Part shown: positions 12,301 through 23,000 of the stretch, piece after piece
Layout: every line of letters begins with the position of its first letter
How positions within the stretch are numbered: the first letter of the stretch is position 1
Notes under the pieces: generated by a model
What the model saw: only the letters and a program-made list of their open reading frames with translations
What the model was told of the DNA's origin: nothing
The model's database searches: none
NCBI GenBank assembly: GCA_030267565.1
Contig: BRXU01000008.1
Coordinates: 3,478,001-3,542,000, forward strand
Length of the DNA: 64,000 nucleotides
From: Pleodorina starrii
Lineage: Eukaryota > Chlorophyta > Chlorophyceae > Chlamydomonadales > Volvocaceae
Direction of reading: 5' to 3'
Position numbers and translations under genes: made by a program

Positions 12301-13130
12301 TCCGGTTCTCGCATGCGTATTGCACTTCCGTCCGTTATGCTTCAGCAAAGCTTTACAGTTACGCTCCGTTCCTGCGCTGTGCCCGGTACTTATGTAGCAT
12401 CCCGGTATATATGGTACCCGGTTGCTATGTGCCTGATTGTCATGTAGAGGGCGGGTCGCGTGTGCGCATCACCACTGCGTGATCCAACTGCTGATCGCAC
12501 GGACTGCGTGATGACCGGCTCATCATGCTGTTCTGTTGCAATCTGATGAAACCTTCGCTACTGGGTGTGGAATACATGTAGCTTTCATTATACAGCCATC
12601 GCCGTTGGCACATCGCGGCTGTCATCAACGTCGTGCATGTTCCCATGCATGCACGGTGCCCCTTACTCTACCGTACTACCTCGTCATTGGGCCGCGTCAA
12701 CCTCCCGCGTCTGCCAGTTTCCCTCGCAGAAAAAAATCATGACATTTGGACACCCTTCAGATATAAGAGGTTTTATGCTTTGCAGGGTGTTTGGGCTGGT
12801 TTTTCGGGGTCTCACCAGGCAGGGGCTGGCCCTGGCTGGCAGGCAGGGGGAAAGCTGTGACGACAAGACGGAGTGATAAGTGGACCTGGCACTGCTGGGT
12901 CTCAGCTTTGTAGCATAGCTTAATTATGCAGTACACGGAGCTAGCTTGTGTGTTTGAAGGCCCGAGCGAAAGCATTGAAATTGCAAGTACGATGCTGATG
13001 GGGGTACGGCGGCGGTTGCCATCCCGTCAGAAACAGCCTCCAAAATACACGCTCCGACGCTTGGACTGATATTTTGGCTACTTAAATATGCTAAGCGTGG
13101 CTCAGCACTGCCGAGGGCCATGCGTTAATT

Positions 13131-13730
13131 TAGCACCGAGCTTGACAGCGCGGTGTGCACAACGTAGCGGCAGGAGCCGTTAAAATTATGGGCTGGAAAT
13201 ATCTAGCTACATTGCTTTAAAACGGTAGGCGACTTTTGGGGAACGGCTTGTTTGACTGCACCGACCAAGAAGCGCGTTCAGGGCCTAAAGCCTCAGCGCG
13301 GCCAGCAGCCACGCAAAGGACTCCAATAAATTTCCAATAAGCTCTAGGAATTCCATGTATTTTTGTTTGATAATGCTACATGCGATGATGTTCAGGGTCG
13401 GCTGAGCAGAAACTTTCTCCACCCCTTCGTGCTCCTGTTTCTTGGTGCAGGGTCTTCTGGCATCAGGAAAATTGAGGAAACCTCCTGCGGTGATTTTACT
13501 CATCTGGAGGGACGATAGAGCACCACGACTTGGTAAGCGGAAAAAGCCGCATCTTGGAGATTATTCAGTGTTGCGCCGGCAATGCCGAACAACGTCCCGT
13601 TTGGGTCTAACTGCTTGGCTGATATAACTTAGTCCTCTTGCAGTCTCCCGGGCGTCATGAATAATGGCCTGGCTGCCTGTCGCCCGCCCATGGCCGCAAT
13701 GTCACGCGTGACGCGTGCAGGATCGCCAAT
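13131..13730 (+). repeat. Upstream flank of AT-hook gene A, duplicated at 25941-26536
   Basis: Ordered blocks match the flank of gene B: CACCGAG..TTGACAGCGCGG (13135 and 25951), TTTGACTGC followed by GAAGCGC (13251 and 26064), CTTGGTAAGC (13529 and 26340), TATTCAGTG, and GATCGC just before the ATG. The duplication therefore includes about 600 bases of probable promoter and 5' UTR, diverged by substitutions and small indels. Confidence 0.75.
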
Positions 13731-16700
13731 ATGAGCAGGAGAGAGCTTGGTTTGCGGATGCCGGACGAAGCTGCCAAGAAGGTGTGCACGGACTGCAGCA
13801 CGCGTTGGTCCTGCGGTGCCAGAATTTGTCCACCCGGAGCTCCCGGGGAACCGATGGGGTTTCGTGCGCTTGCCTATCCGCAGCTCTCGCCGCGCCGCCA
13901 AGTGTGTGCCAACCGCGCCCCATGCGCCATACTTGTCAAGTGTGGCATAGGCCACAAAGCCGGTCACCCGTTGGGCCGTTGTTAGGCTCTCGGCACAGGG
14001 GCACCTGCGGCCCTGAGGCCCCTGTGGCGCATAATTCCCCGCGCCCCTTTTCGTACTTGCTTCTTCTGTACTTCCAATGATTTATGTAATTTCCGTTGTT
14101 GGTGATTGCGAGAGTGTAAGTTTCTCACGACGAAGTCCCGGATTTTCAATTTTCAGGTGTCGGCGGCGCCGTCACGGCGCGCAGTATCCGGGCGCCGAGC
14201 GGGTGAGCGGGCCCAGCCTTCCCGAGCGGGGTTACCGACATGTCGGGCACATGGGTGTATAGGGCGCCAACCTTCTCAGGTTGGCGTTCTGAAAATCAAC
14301 GATGCGGCTCAATGCATATGTGGGCGGGGCATTATCCATCCAGGGGGTTACGGCCTCGGGTTGGAAGGCTCTCGTTCCACTGAGAGCAGTCGGTTGGCTT
14401 TTCGTGCAATGATGTCGAGGTTTGAGGGTTTGAGCTACGTGCTGCGCTGCTTGTTTGCTTGCTTGCTTGCTTGCTTGTGGTAATCACTGGCCCCGGTGCC
14501 TTCCGGGAAGCATTTGCCGCTCAGCATCTCCCTGTGACTGGTGGAGCTTGCACCCCCATGGTTAGCACAGTGCCTCCATTTCCATTCCGCGCCTCACTCG
14601 TAAATCCCGCAACCTGCCCTAGCCAGGCAACGGCACCAGCGCGCCGGCGCGCCGTTTGCGCTGAGGCTTGGAGTGCAGCACAACGCAACCCACACGGCGT
14701 CCCTCGGTTTTCGCCCAATCCCCCACGCCCACGTGGCCCACACCCTCGGCCCCAGAAACCCCAAATCCTATACCTCCTCCTTACACTTCTGTCGCCCAAC
14801 GTCCTGGGGACGCCCCTGCAGACGTAACTGAGGATCTCCCTGCAGCACGGAGCGCATCGCCGCCCTCTTCCAGACTGGCTGACCCCTCCGCGTCCCCACG
14901 GAGGCGCAGAGGATCGGACGCCGAGGCCGCCGGTCCCTCCAGCCCAAGGCGGCGCGGGGGAATCCTGCCAGGCGGACAGCTCGCTGCAGCGCAGCGCGCA
15001 GGTGCGGGCGGGGTCGTGCATCTCACAGGGGAAAGGGGACGATTAGGCGGGCAGGGAGGCGAGGCCCCAGGGGTTACAGGAAAATGACAAAAGATACGCC
15101 GCAGCCAAGGGACGGAGATGGCCCCTGGAGGCACCCAAAATTGTTTCGGTGGGGTGGCAGCGGAACCCCCAGCGGGGAACACAGCTGAGGAGGGCAAACG
15201 CGACGACCTCGTCAAGGAGCCTAGTTGTCGTGGGGACTTGCCGACGTGTTCGTGCAAGCCCCGATTGCGGTGCACGTGCGCGCCGCTCGCGACTCGCTTC
15301 CGCTTTCGACTCTGGGCGTGACCTGGCCCCTGCGTCGATGACACTCCCCTGCCGAACGGTGCTTGCAAGCTTACGAAACCTGCACATTGTCGTCGCCGGT
15401 TGTCCCGTGCCCTCTGCAGGCTCGCCCAAGCGCGCGACAAGCGGCGCGCCGTCTCCTTCCGTAAAGGCCGAAGACGCGCGACTGCGGCGGCGAGCTGCCG
15501 CGCCGGAGACGGGCCATGGCGCACAGCCGTCGGCAGCAGCTGGGCCCGGCCCGCATCCGCAAGCCCAGCCCCAGGCGGGCGGCAGTGCTGCCGCCGCTGG
15601 AGCCGCCACGTCAGGTCAGGCCGGCGCAACCGGGGTCCAGGCCGCAGGAAAGAAGAAGCGCGACAGGCCGCTCAAGGTGGAGTCAGAGGAGGCAGTGGGT
15701 GCTGCGGATGCGGTCGCGGAAGCGGCGATGGCGGAGGACGAGGAGGGCGCAGAAGCGGTGAAGGTGGAGGCGGAAGCGGCGAGGGCGGAGGCGGAAGCGG
15801 CGAGAGCAGAGGCGGAAGCGGAGGCGGTGGAGGCGCTTCTTGCGTCCGCTGCCGCGCCGCCAGCGAAGCAAAAGCCAGGTCGACCACACAAGCCGAAGCC
15901 GCAGGCGGCAGCAGATGCGTCTGCTGCGGCGACGCTTCTGTCCTCTGGCAGCAACTGGGCCGAGGCCGGAGGGTCTGAGCCCGAGAAGCGGAAGCCTGGC
16001 CGGCCGCCAAAGCAGAAGCCGCAGGCGGCTGCGGAGCAGAACGCGGCGACCGCAGCGGCGGCTGCCGCGCTTCTGTCCTCTGGCAGAAATTGGGCCGAGG
16101 CCGGAGGGTCTGAGCCCGAGAAGCGGAAGCCTGGCCGGCCGCCAAAGCTGAAGCCGCAGGCGCCAGCGCAAGAGGCGGACGATGATCAGACAGACGAGCA
16201 GGCGGAGATCGCGGCAGCGCATCTGCCCGCAACCAGCAATCCGGCCCAGGCCGGCGGCCCGGGGCCCGAGAAGAAGAAGCGCGGCCGGCCGCCAAAGCCG
16301 AAGCCGCAGGCAGCAGCGGAGGCGGAGGACAAGGCCGAGGACGAGGGCGAGGCGGCGGAGGAGATCGCGGCAGCACATCTGCCCGCAACCAGCAATCCGG
16401 CCCAGGCCGGCGGCCCGGGGCCCGAGAAGAAGAAGCGCGGCCGGCCGCCAAAGCCGAAGCCGCAGGCAGCAGCGGAGGCGGAGGACAAGGCCGAGGACGA
16501 GGGCGAGGCGGCGGAAGAGATCGCGGCAGCGCATCTGCCCTCAACCAGCAATCCGGCCCAGGCCGGCGGCCCGGGGCCCGAGAAGAAGAAGCGAGGCCGG
16601 CCGCCAAAGCCGAAGCCGCAGGCAGCAGCGGAGGCGGAGGACAAGGCCGAGGACGAGGGCGAGGCGGCGGAGGAGATCGCGGCAGCGCATCTGCCCGCAA

Positions 16701-19700
16701 CCAGCAATCCGGCCCAGGCCGGCGGCCCAGGGTCCGAGAAGAAGAAGCGCGGCCGGCCGCCAAAGCCGAAGCCGCAGGCAGCAGCGGAGGCGGAGGACAA
16801 GGCCGAGGACGAGGGCGAGGCGGCGGAGGAGATCGCGGCAGCGCATCTGCCCGCAACCAGCAATCCGGCCCAGGCCGGCGGCCCGGGGCCCGAGAAGAAG
16901 AAGCGCGGCCGGCCGCCAAAGCCGAAGCCGCAGGCAGCAGCGGAGGCGGAGGACAAGGCCGAGGACGAGGGCGAGGCGGCGGAGGAGATCGCGGCAGCGC
17001 ATCTGCCCGCAACCAGCAATCCGGCCCAGGCCGGCGGCCCGGGGTCTGAGAAGAAGAAGCGCGGCCGGCCGCCAAAGCCGAAGCCGCAGGCAGCAGCGGA
17101 GGCGGAGGACAAGGCCGAGGACGAGGGCGAGGCGGCGGAGGAGATCGCGGCAGCGCATCTGCCCTCAACCAGCAATCCGGCCCAGGCCGGCGGCCCGGGG
17201 CCCGAGAAGAAGAAGCGCGGCCGGCCGCCAAAGCCGAAGCCGCAGGCAGCAGCGGAGGCGGAGGACAAGGCCGAGGACGAGGGCGAGGCGGCGGAGGAGA
17301 TCGCGGCAGCGCATCTGCCCTCAACCAGCAATCCGGCCCAGGCCGGCGGCCCGGGGTCTGAGAAGAAGAAGCGCGGCCGGCCGCCAAAGCCGAAGCCGCA
17401 GGCAGCAGCGGAGGCGGAGGACAAGGCCGAGGACGAGGGCGAGGCGGCGGAGGAGATCGCGGCGGCGCATCTGCCCGCAACCAGCAATCCGGCCCAGGCC
17501 GGCGGCCCGGGGCCCGAGAAGAAGAAGCGCGGCCGGCCGCCAAAGCCGAAGCTGCAGGCAGCAGCGGAGGCGGAGGACAAGGCCGAGGATGAGGGCGAGG
17601 CGGCGGAGGAAATCGCGGCGGCGCATCTGCCCTCAACCAGTAATCCGGCCCAGGCCGGCGGCCCAGGGTCCGAGAAGAAGAAGCGCGGCCGGCCGCCAAA
17701 GCCGAAGCCGCAGGCAGCAGCGGAGGCAGAGGAGAAGGCCGAGGACGCGGAGGACATCGCGGCGGCGCATCTGCCCTCAACCAGCAACGCCGCCCAGGCG
17801 GCTGCCGCACCGGAGAAGCGCAAACCCGGTCGGCCCCCGAAGAAGAAGAAGGAGCCGTCACTGCCGCCGAGCGCTGCCGCTGCGGAGGCCGGCGCCGCAG
17901 CTGCTGCACCAGACGCGGAGCTGCCGGCCGCAGGGGCGGAGGAGAAGCCTAAAGAGGCACCCGCGTCGGCACGGAAGCGAGGCCGGCCGCCCAAGCCAAA
18001 ACCGGCCGTGACGGCGTCGGTGGATGTGGGAGCAGGCGGTGCGGCGCTGCCGCTGCAGCCCGTCTCGAATGCGGCGCAGGATGATGCGCCGCCGCCAGCC
18101 AAGCGGAAGCGCGGGCGGCCTCCGAAACCAAAGCCCGCGGCGGCATCGGGTGCGCTTGAGGACGCCGCAGCGCATGCGGCCGGAGAGCCGCTCTCGCCCG
18201 CCAGCCAGGGGGCTTCGGAAGGGGCAGCGGCGGCGAAGCGGAAGCCGGGGCGGCCCCCCAAGCGCAAGCCGCTGGCGGTCGCGGGCGCTGCAGCTGGTGC
18301 AGCAGCAGGCGGGGCAGCGGGGTCCGCTGCGGAGCCGCTTTCGCCCAGCTCGAATGCGACCTCGGAGGGCGGCGCAGCGGCTGTAAAGCGAAAGCGCGGG
18401 CGGCCCCCCAAGCAAAATCCGCAGGCGGCCGCGGAGGAGGCGGAGGGGCAGGCGGCGGAGGCAGCCCCGCATCCTGGCTCCGCCAGCGATGGGGCCCAGG
18501 CCGGCGGGTCTGAGCCCGCAGCGCTAAAACGCGACCTACTGCAGCAGCCGGAGCCGCAGGCGGAGAGCGCCGCTGCCGAGGACGGCGCCGAGGGCGAGGA
18601 CGGGCCCCCAGTGAAGCGGAAGCGCGGCCGGCCGCCGAGGCCGAAGCCGCAGGCAGCGGAAGCAGAGGACGCGGCAGAGGACGCGGCCGGCGCGGCCGCA
18701 GCGGGGCCGTCTTCACCAACTTCGGATGCGGCGCCAAATGGCGCAACGGTGGAGAAGCGGAAGCGCGGGCGGCCACCCAAGCCGAGGCCAAGCGCAGCGG
18801 CGGCCGCGGAGGCCGGGGCAGCGGATGCAGCCAGCAAGCCGGTCCCGGCGACTTCGGCGGCAGCCCAGGGGGCCGCGGCCGCTGGCACCGTGAAGCGGAA
18901 GCGCGGCCGGCCCCCCAAGCAAAGGCCCGAGACGTCGACCGCGGCTGGGGATGGGGCAGCAGCTGCAGCAGCGGTCGGCAGTGCAGCGGCTGCAGCGGCG
19001 GCTGGTGGCTCGGCGGATGCGGCCGCGGGGGCGGCGTCACCAGTAGTACTGCGCAGGCCCGACCGACCCCCGAGGAAGAAGCCGCGGCCCTCGACCAAAC
19101 CGGATGCGAAGCCGGGGACGGAGGCTGAGCCCGCAGCGGCGGAGGCCGCGGGCGTGGAGTTGCCGGCGAAGCGCAGGCGGGGCCGGCCCCGCAAGCACCC
19201 GCTGCCGGAGGGGCACGGCAAGCAGCAGCGGGCGGCGGAGGCGGCATCGGACGATCACGCCGCCGCCGGGGGCCGCGGCGGCGGTGACGATGCCGGTGAC
19301 GGCGCCGCGGGGGTTGCGGCGGCGGTCCCAGATGGCGGCGCTGATGGCGCCGACGATGACGTTGACCGCGCCGACGCGGAGGCGGAGGCGGCGGGGGCGG
19401 CCCCCGACGGCGCCGCCGCTGACAGTTCCGGAGCGGCGGCGGCATCGCCCGGCGATGGCCCAGAGGAGCAGTTCGAGAGCCCGGAGGAGGCGACAGATGA
19501 GGAGGCTGCCGAAATGCAGTCGGCGGAGGGCGATGCGGCGGAGGTGGTCGTGGCAGAGCAGCGGCAGCAGCAGCAGCAGCAGCAGCAGACCGACGAGGCG
19601 GGGCCATCGGGCTCGCAGCCGAGTCAGGGTACTGATGCCACGGGGCCGTCAGGTTCCGGGGGAGACCGCCGCGAGCTGTCTGATGCCACAGCGTCGGGTC

Positions 19701-20098
19701 CCTCCAGTCTCGGAGCCACTGGGGTCGATGCTGTGACTGGCGCGGCGGCCGACGCCGGCGGCGGCGATGGCAGCGATGAGGGCGAAGACGGCAGCGGCGA
19801 TAGCAGCGACGAGGGCGAAGACGGCAGCGGCGATAGCAGCGACGAGGGCGAAGACGGCAGCGGCGATAGCAGCGACGAGGGCGAAGACGGCAGCGGCGAT
19901 AGCAGCGACGAGGGCGAAGACGGCAACGGTGATAGCAGCGACAAGGGCGAAGACGGCAGCGGTGGCGACGCAAGCGAGGATGAGGATAATGGGGGGAGCG
20001 GCGGCGAGGACCATGCCGGCGACCAGGACAACAGCGGTGACGGCGCCGGCGGCGGTGACACTGGCGGCGGCGAGGATGACGACGAGGGCGAGGATTGA
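13731..20098 (+). CDS. AT-hook multi-repeat protein, copy A (four exons)
   Basis: Probable nuclear chromatin or minor-groove DNA-binding protein. Exons 13731-13781, 14157-14202, 14846-15001 and 15420-20098 give 1,643 residues. The same exon sizes (51 and 46 bases for the first two) and phases (0, 1, 1) occur in copy B, which supports the model over a GTG-started single exon at 15149. The protein has about 22 AT-hook cores (R/P-GRP followed by basic residues) plus two degenerate ones. Ten lie in the 52-residue repeats (about 347-862) and nine follow. After the last hook (RRRGRPRKHPLPEGHG) come an Ala/Gly/Asp-rich region, an eight-Gln run near 1466 and a Ser-Asp-Glu-Gly acidic tail ending at TGA 20096. 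AT-hooks bind AT-rich minor grooves and acidic tails are common in chromatin proteins; the specific role is unknown. The gene is very GC-rich and Ala-biased. Confidence 0.85.
14203..14845 (+). other. AT-hook gene A intron 2 with (TTGC)n microsatellite
   Basis: GTGAGC donor at 14203 and CTGCAG acceptor ending at 14845. It contains a TTGC run of about five and a half units at 14455-14476. The other introns of the gene are 13782-14156 (donor GTGTGC, acceptor TTTTCAG) and 15002-15419 (donor GTGCGG, acceptor TCTGCAG). Confidence 0.7.
16205..17752 (+). repeat. Ten-unit 156-bp in-frame minisatellite (52-residue AT-hook repeat)
   Basis: Units begin at 16205, 16361, 16517, 16673, 16829, 16985, 17141, 17297, 17453 and 17609. 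The last is 144 bases, shortened by 12. Each encodes an acidic spacer, an HLP(A/S)TSNPAQAGG segment and one KKKRGRPPKPK hook. Copies are nearly identical. From unit 3 onward the residue before EKKK alternates Pro, Ser, Pro, Ser, which suggests growth by 312-bp dimers. Confidence 0.95.
19763..19968 (+). repeat. 33-bp in-frame repeat encoding an acidic Ser/Asp/Glu tail
   Basis: About six copies of an 11-residue unit (GDSSDEGEDGS) near the C terminus of AT-hook protein A. The middle copies are almost identical in DNA; the last ones carry Asn and Lys changes. SDEGED contains casein-kinase-II-like Ser-acidic sites. Confidence 0.93.
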
Positions 20099-23000
20099 TG
20101 ACGAGGGCGGCCGCGAGCAGCTTGCGACGGCCTAGCTCGCCGGCAGTCGCAGCGCGCGCTGTCAAGGGTCGGGTAGGTGTGCAGTGGATCCCGGCTTCCT
20201 CGCTGGCCACTGCAGCAGTTCGCTTTGGGGTTGCCGCTAAGAGATAGAGCGAGGACGATAGCGGGCGCCGGATCGGCGGGATGCGGTAAAAGCGGGCCTG
20301 CTGCGTCCCGCGCGCGGCGCCGCCGGGGTGGCTTGTGTTGGGGCTTTGGCCGTTTTTCCTTTGGCGGCAGGGTGCGTGTGGGCTCCTGCACATGCTGCGT
20401 CTCTCCGCTGCGGACATCGTTAGTTGGGTACCCGAAGGGGAGGTCGAGGCTGCCGCATCGTTGACGGGCCCGGGCCCGGGCTGGAGCGGTGAGGGTCTCG
20501 GGGTTTTGCAGGAGGAGGATGGGCTGGGGGGCCTTGCGTGTCGTTGTGAAGCACGGCTAACCTGGGTGGCTCGCCAAGCCACCGAAATTGTACCGGATTT
20601 TCGGCGTTTGATGCAGTGAACAGTCACGGCGCTTCCGTTGGCACGTGTCGTCCGCGGCCGGTCCCGAGACATCTACCGCCTGTTCCGATACCTAGTCCGA
20701 CGACACCGCAGCGGCACTGTCTTCGGGACTCGAGAGTCCTCCCGGAGGTGCCTCGGAACCTGTCCTCCCGGAGGGGCTGCCCTTTCCTTTCTGCTTCCTT
20801 GGTACCGCGCCGCGGCCCGTGGCCTCGTGGTGCACTGCAGGGTCGCGGAGACACGCCATTGCGGTGCCGACGTGCTGGAACAAATTGATTCCTACCCGCA
20901 TACCGGTAGATGGGGTACTGCGTGGGCGAGCCTGCGCGTGGGTGTGTTGCTGCGGACGGATTCCTGGCTGGCTGGGAGGCTGCCGCAGTGCCGGCCCCCA
21001 GGCAGGGAGACTGCACGTTGCTGGAGCTTCAGACGTGCTGAAACTTGGCTTCGGGTTGTTTGCGTGGTTTGGTTTGGTTGATCCTTGATCTGGTCCGAAA
21101 TTGGGGGCGGCAAGCAGCAGCACAACGCAGCGCGCCGTAGCGTGCTGCCGCTGCCATGTCCGCGCGAGCAGAGGAGGGGCGGTACACACGTATGCGTGGA
21201 CGTCACAATCAAGGCGCGTGCATGAGCAGTACCTTTAGCTCTGGAGCTGTGACATGCGTTACTACGTACAGGATGATAACATCCGTGTCGTTTGTTGTGC
21301 GGTAGTGCGGCTTCGCTTGGGAGCTGCCTGCTGCGGGCATTGAGGCGTGGTGTGACCGCTGCGTCGATGCCGGCAACGGTCCAACACACGCCTGGGCCCG
21401 TTGATTAGCGCCGTACACGATTGTACGGTAACGGCTACTCGTGAATCTGTCGTGCCATGCCGCGCTTCCCCGCGTCGGGTCGATTTTTGGGGAATCCCCT
21501 AAGATTTTAAACAACGGCTGCGTATCGCCCCGGGCGCTGTAATTCGGGGACTGTTGGATGCATGAGACGCGAGACGCACCATGAACCGTCTATCTTTGTT
21601 AGCGTGGAACCGATGCGGCGGAGGAGGGCTGGTGTCGGCAACCGCCACTGTAACACGTGGGGAGGAGCGGGCAAAACTTGCGGCGGAAGATAAAGCTAAC
21701 ATACCGATTTGATCAGGAGTGGGACCGTGATGTGGCGACCCTTCCATGCCTCTGAATTTCCAGCGTTGCCTCCGCATAATATTTACAAGTGTATAGGAAA
21801 TATCATAGCCTAATAATATATGAATCGGCGAATATATGTCGGCCTGTCATTTTGCGCTGGACAAAATCGGGGACTTCAATTTTTCATCGTCGCTGATACT
21901 GCGCCCGACAAACTTGCCTAAAAATGCGAGCTGTTATTTTTCTTGCTGCGGTAAACGTCGGCTCATTATCGCAGGGCCGTGTTATTCCATGAGGCCACGA
22001 GTCCTCAATACATCGGAGTTTATGCCTCAGGGAACGCGCGGCAGTTGCCCTTATGCCTGGCGTATTTTATATTATTTTCATTGGGCGTTGGCCTTGTATC
22101 TTTGGACGTTTGATGCCTTCAAAATTGCACAACAAAGCGTGGGCCGGCCCGAGCAGTCGACGGCTCATTAATGCACGCATGTCATCAGACCGAAATTTCA
22201 GCTGTTGTTACTTGTCCTATTGTTGGCTGTCGCGTTGGTGCTTTGGCCGTGTAATGGGATGGCAGACACCACCGCTTCCTCCCCACGCACCCTCGCTCCC
22301 TGGCGAATCCGTTTCCACCCAGTGGACGGAGCTCCGGTGCAGTCCAGTGCTACACTCTCCTTTCGACCCTTCCCCGTGCTCGCATACCGTAGTGGTATCT
22401 CACGTAGTGGTATCTTCATCAGCATTTCTCTTCGGCTCCGCGTGTCCATTTGAACTTTGTTGCTCGTGGGACGGCGGGCGGGATGCCATGTGGGCCCTTG
22501 CCCCGCCCCGCCCGCAAGCCGTACACACTATGCGTGCGTATCCGCAAGCCTTACAAACCGTAACGCCGCCGACTGCTGCAGCTACAAGCAAAGGGGGTAA
22601 AAAGAAAACATCGCAGCGTGGGAACACCATTTTTCCTGTACACCACCCTGAGTCCCTGAACCCACGCCACATTTTCCTTGAGGGCACCCTTGGATCCACC
22701 GATCCACTTTGCCATAATTAAGAAAATACGGCGTGCCGCCGTACAACCATTATTCTTGTGCAAAACACCAACGCATTGCCGCGGGAGCCCTTACCAAAAC
22801 TTTTAACCTTTTTCCAACGAACGATCAGACAGCCGGTATCTTGAGAAGAGGTAGGCAAAAAATCAGACGCGTCAAATTTATTGCAGGCCACGGCACCTTG
22901 TACTCATCAGTGTACGACTTCTCTGCGTGGATGGCAAGTAAGCCCCGAAGCAGCCGAGATGACCTCAAACCCAACGTATCCAATCCCTCGACGCAAGCAA

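Larger units (their letters stand above)
7980..13130. other. Intergenic, no recognisable gene
   Basis: About 5.1 kb between the divergently oriented kinesin (minus) and AT-hook gene A (plus). Composition is more balanced than in the genes. Open frames are short, under about 150 codons, and none shows a domain I recognise. It should contain the promoters of both flanking genes, but I see no motif I can defend. Short CGTA, ATAC and GATA runs occur (for example 9470, 9724, 10703). Confidence 0.6.

Noticed and set aside
15149..15419. Single-exon start of AT-hook gene A at GTG 15149 or ATG 15338
   Set aside because: The homologous part of copy B has no ATG, and both copies share an acceptor in the same phase at the same place with matching upstream exons. 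ATG 15338 remains a weaker alternative.
15672..19221. Long minus-strand ORFs (745 and 1,011 codons) opposite AT-hook gene A
   Set aside because: They mirror the repeat structure of the sense gene in GC-rich DNA and have no start, splice or domain support. The sense frame carries recognisable AT-hooks and matches its paralogue.
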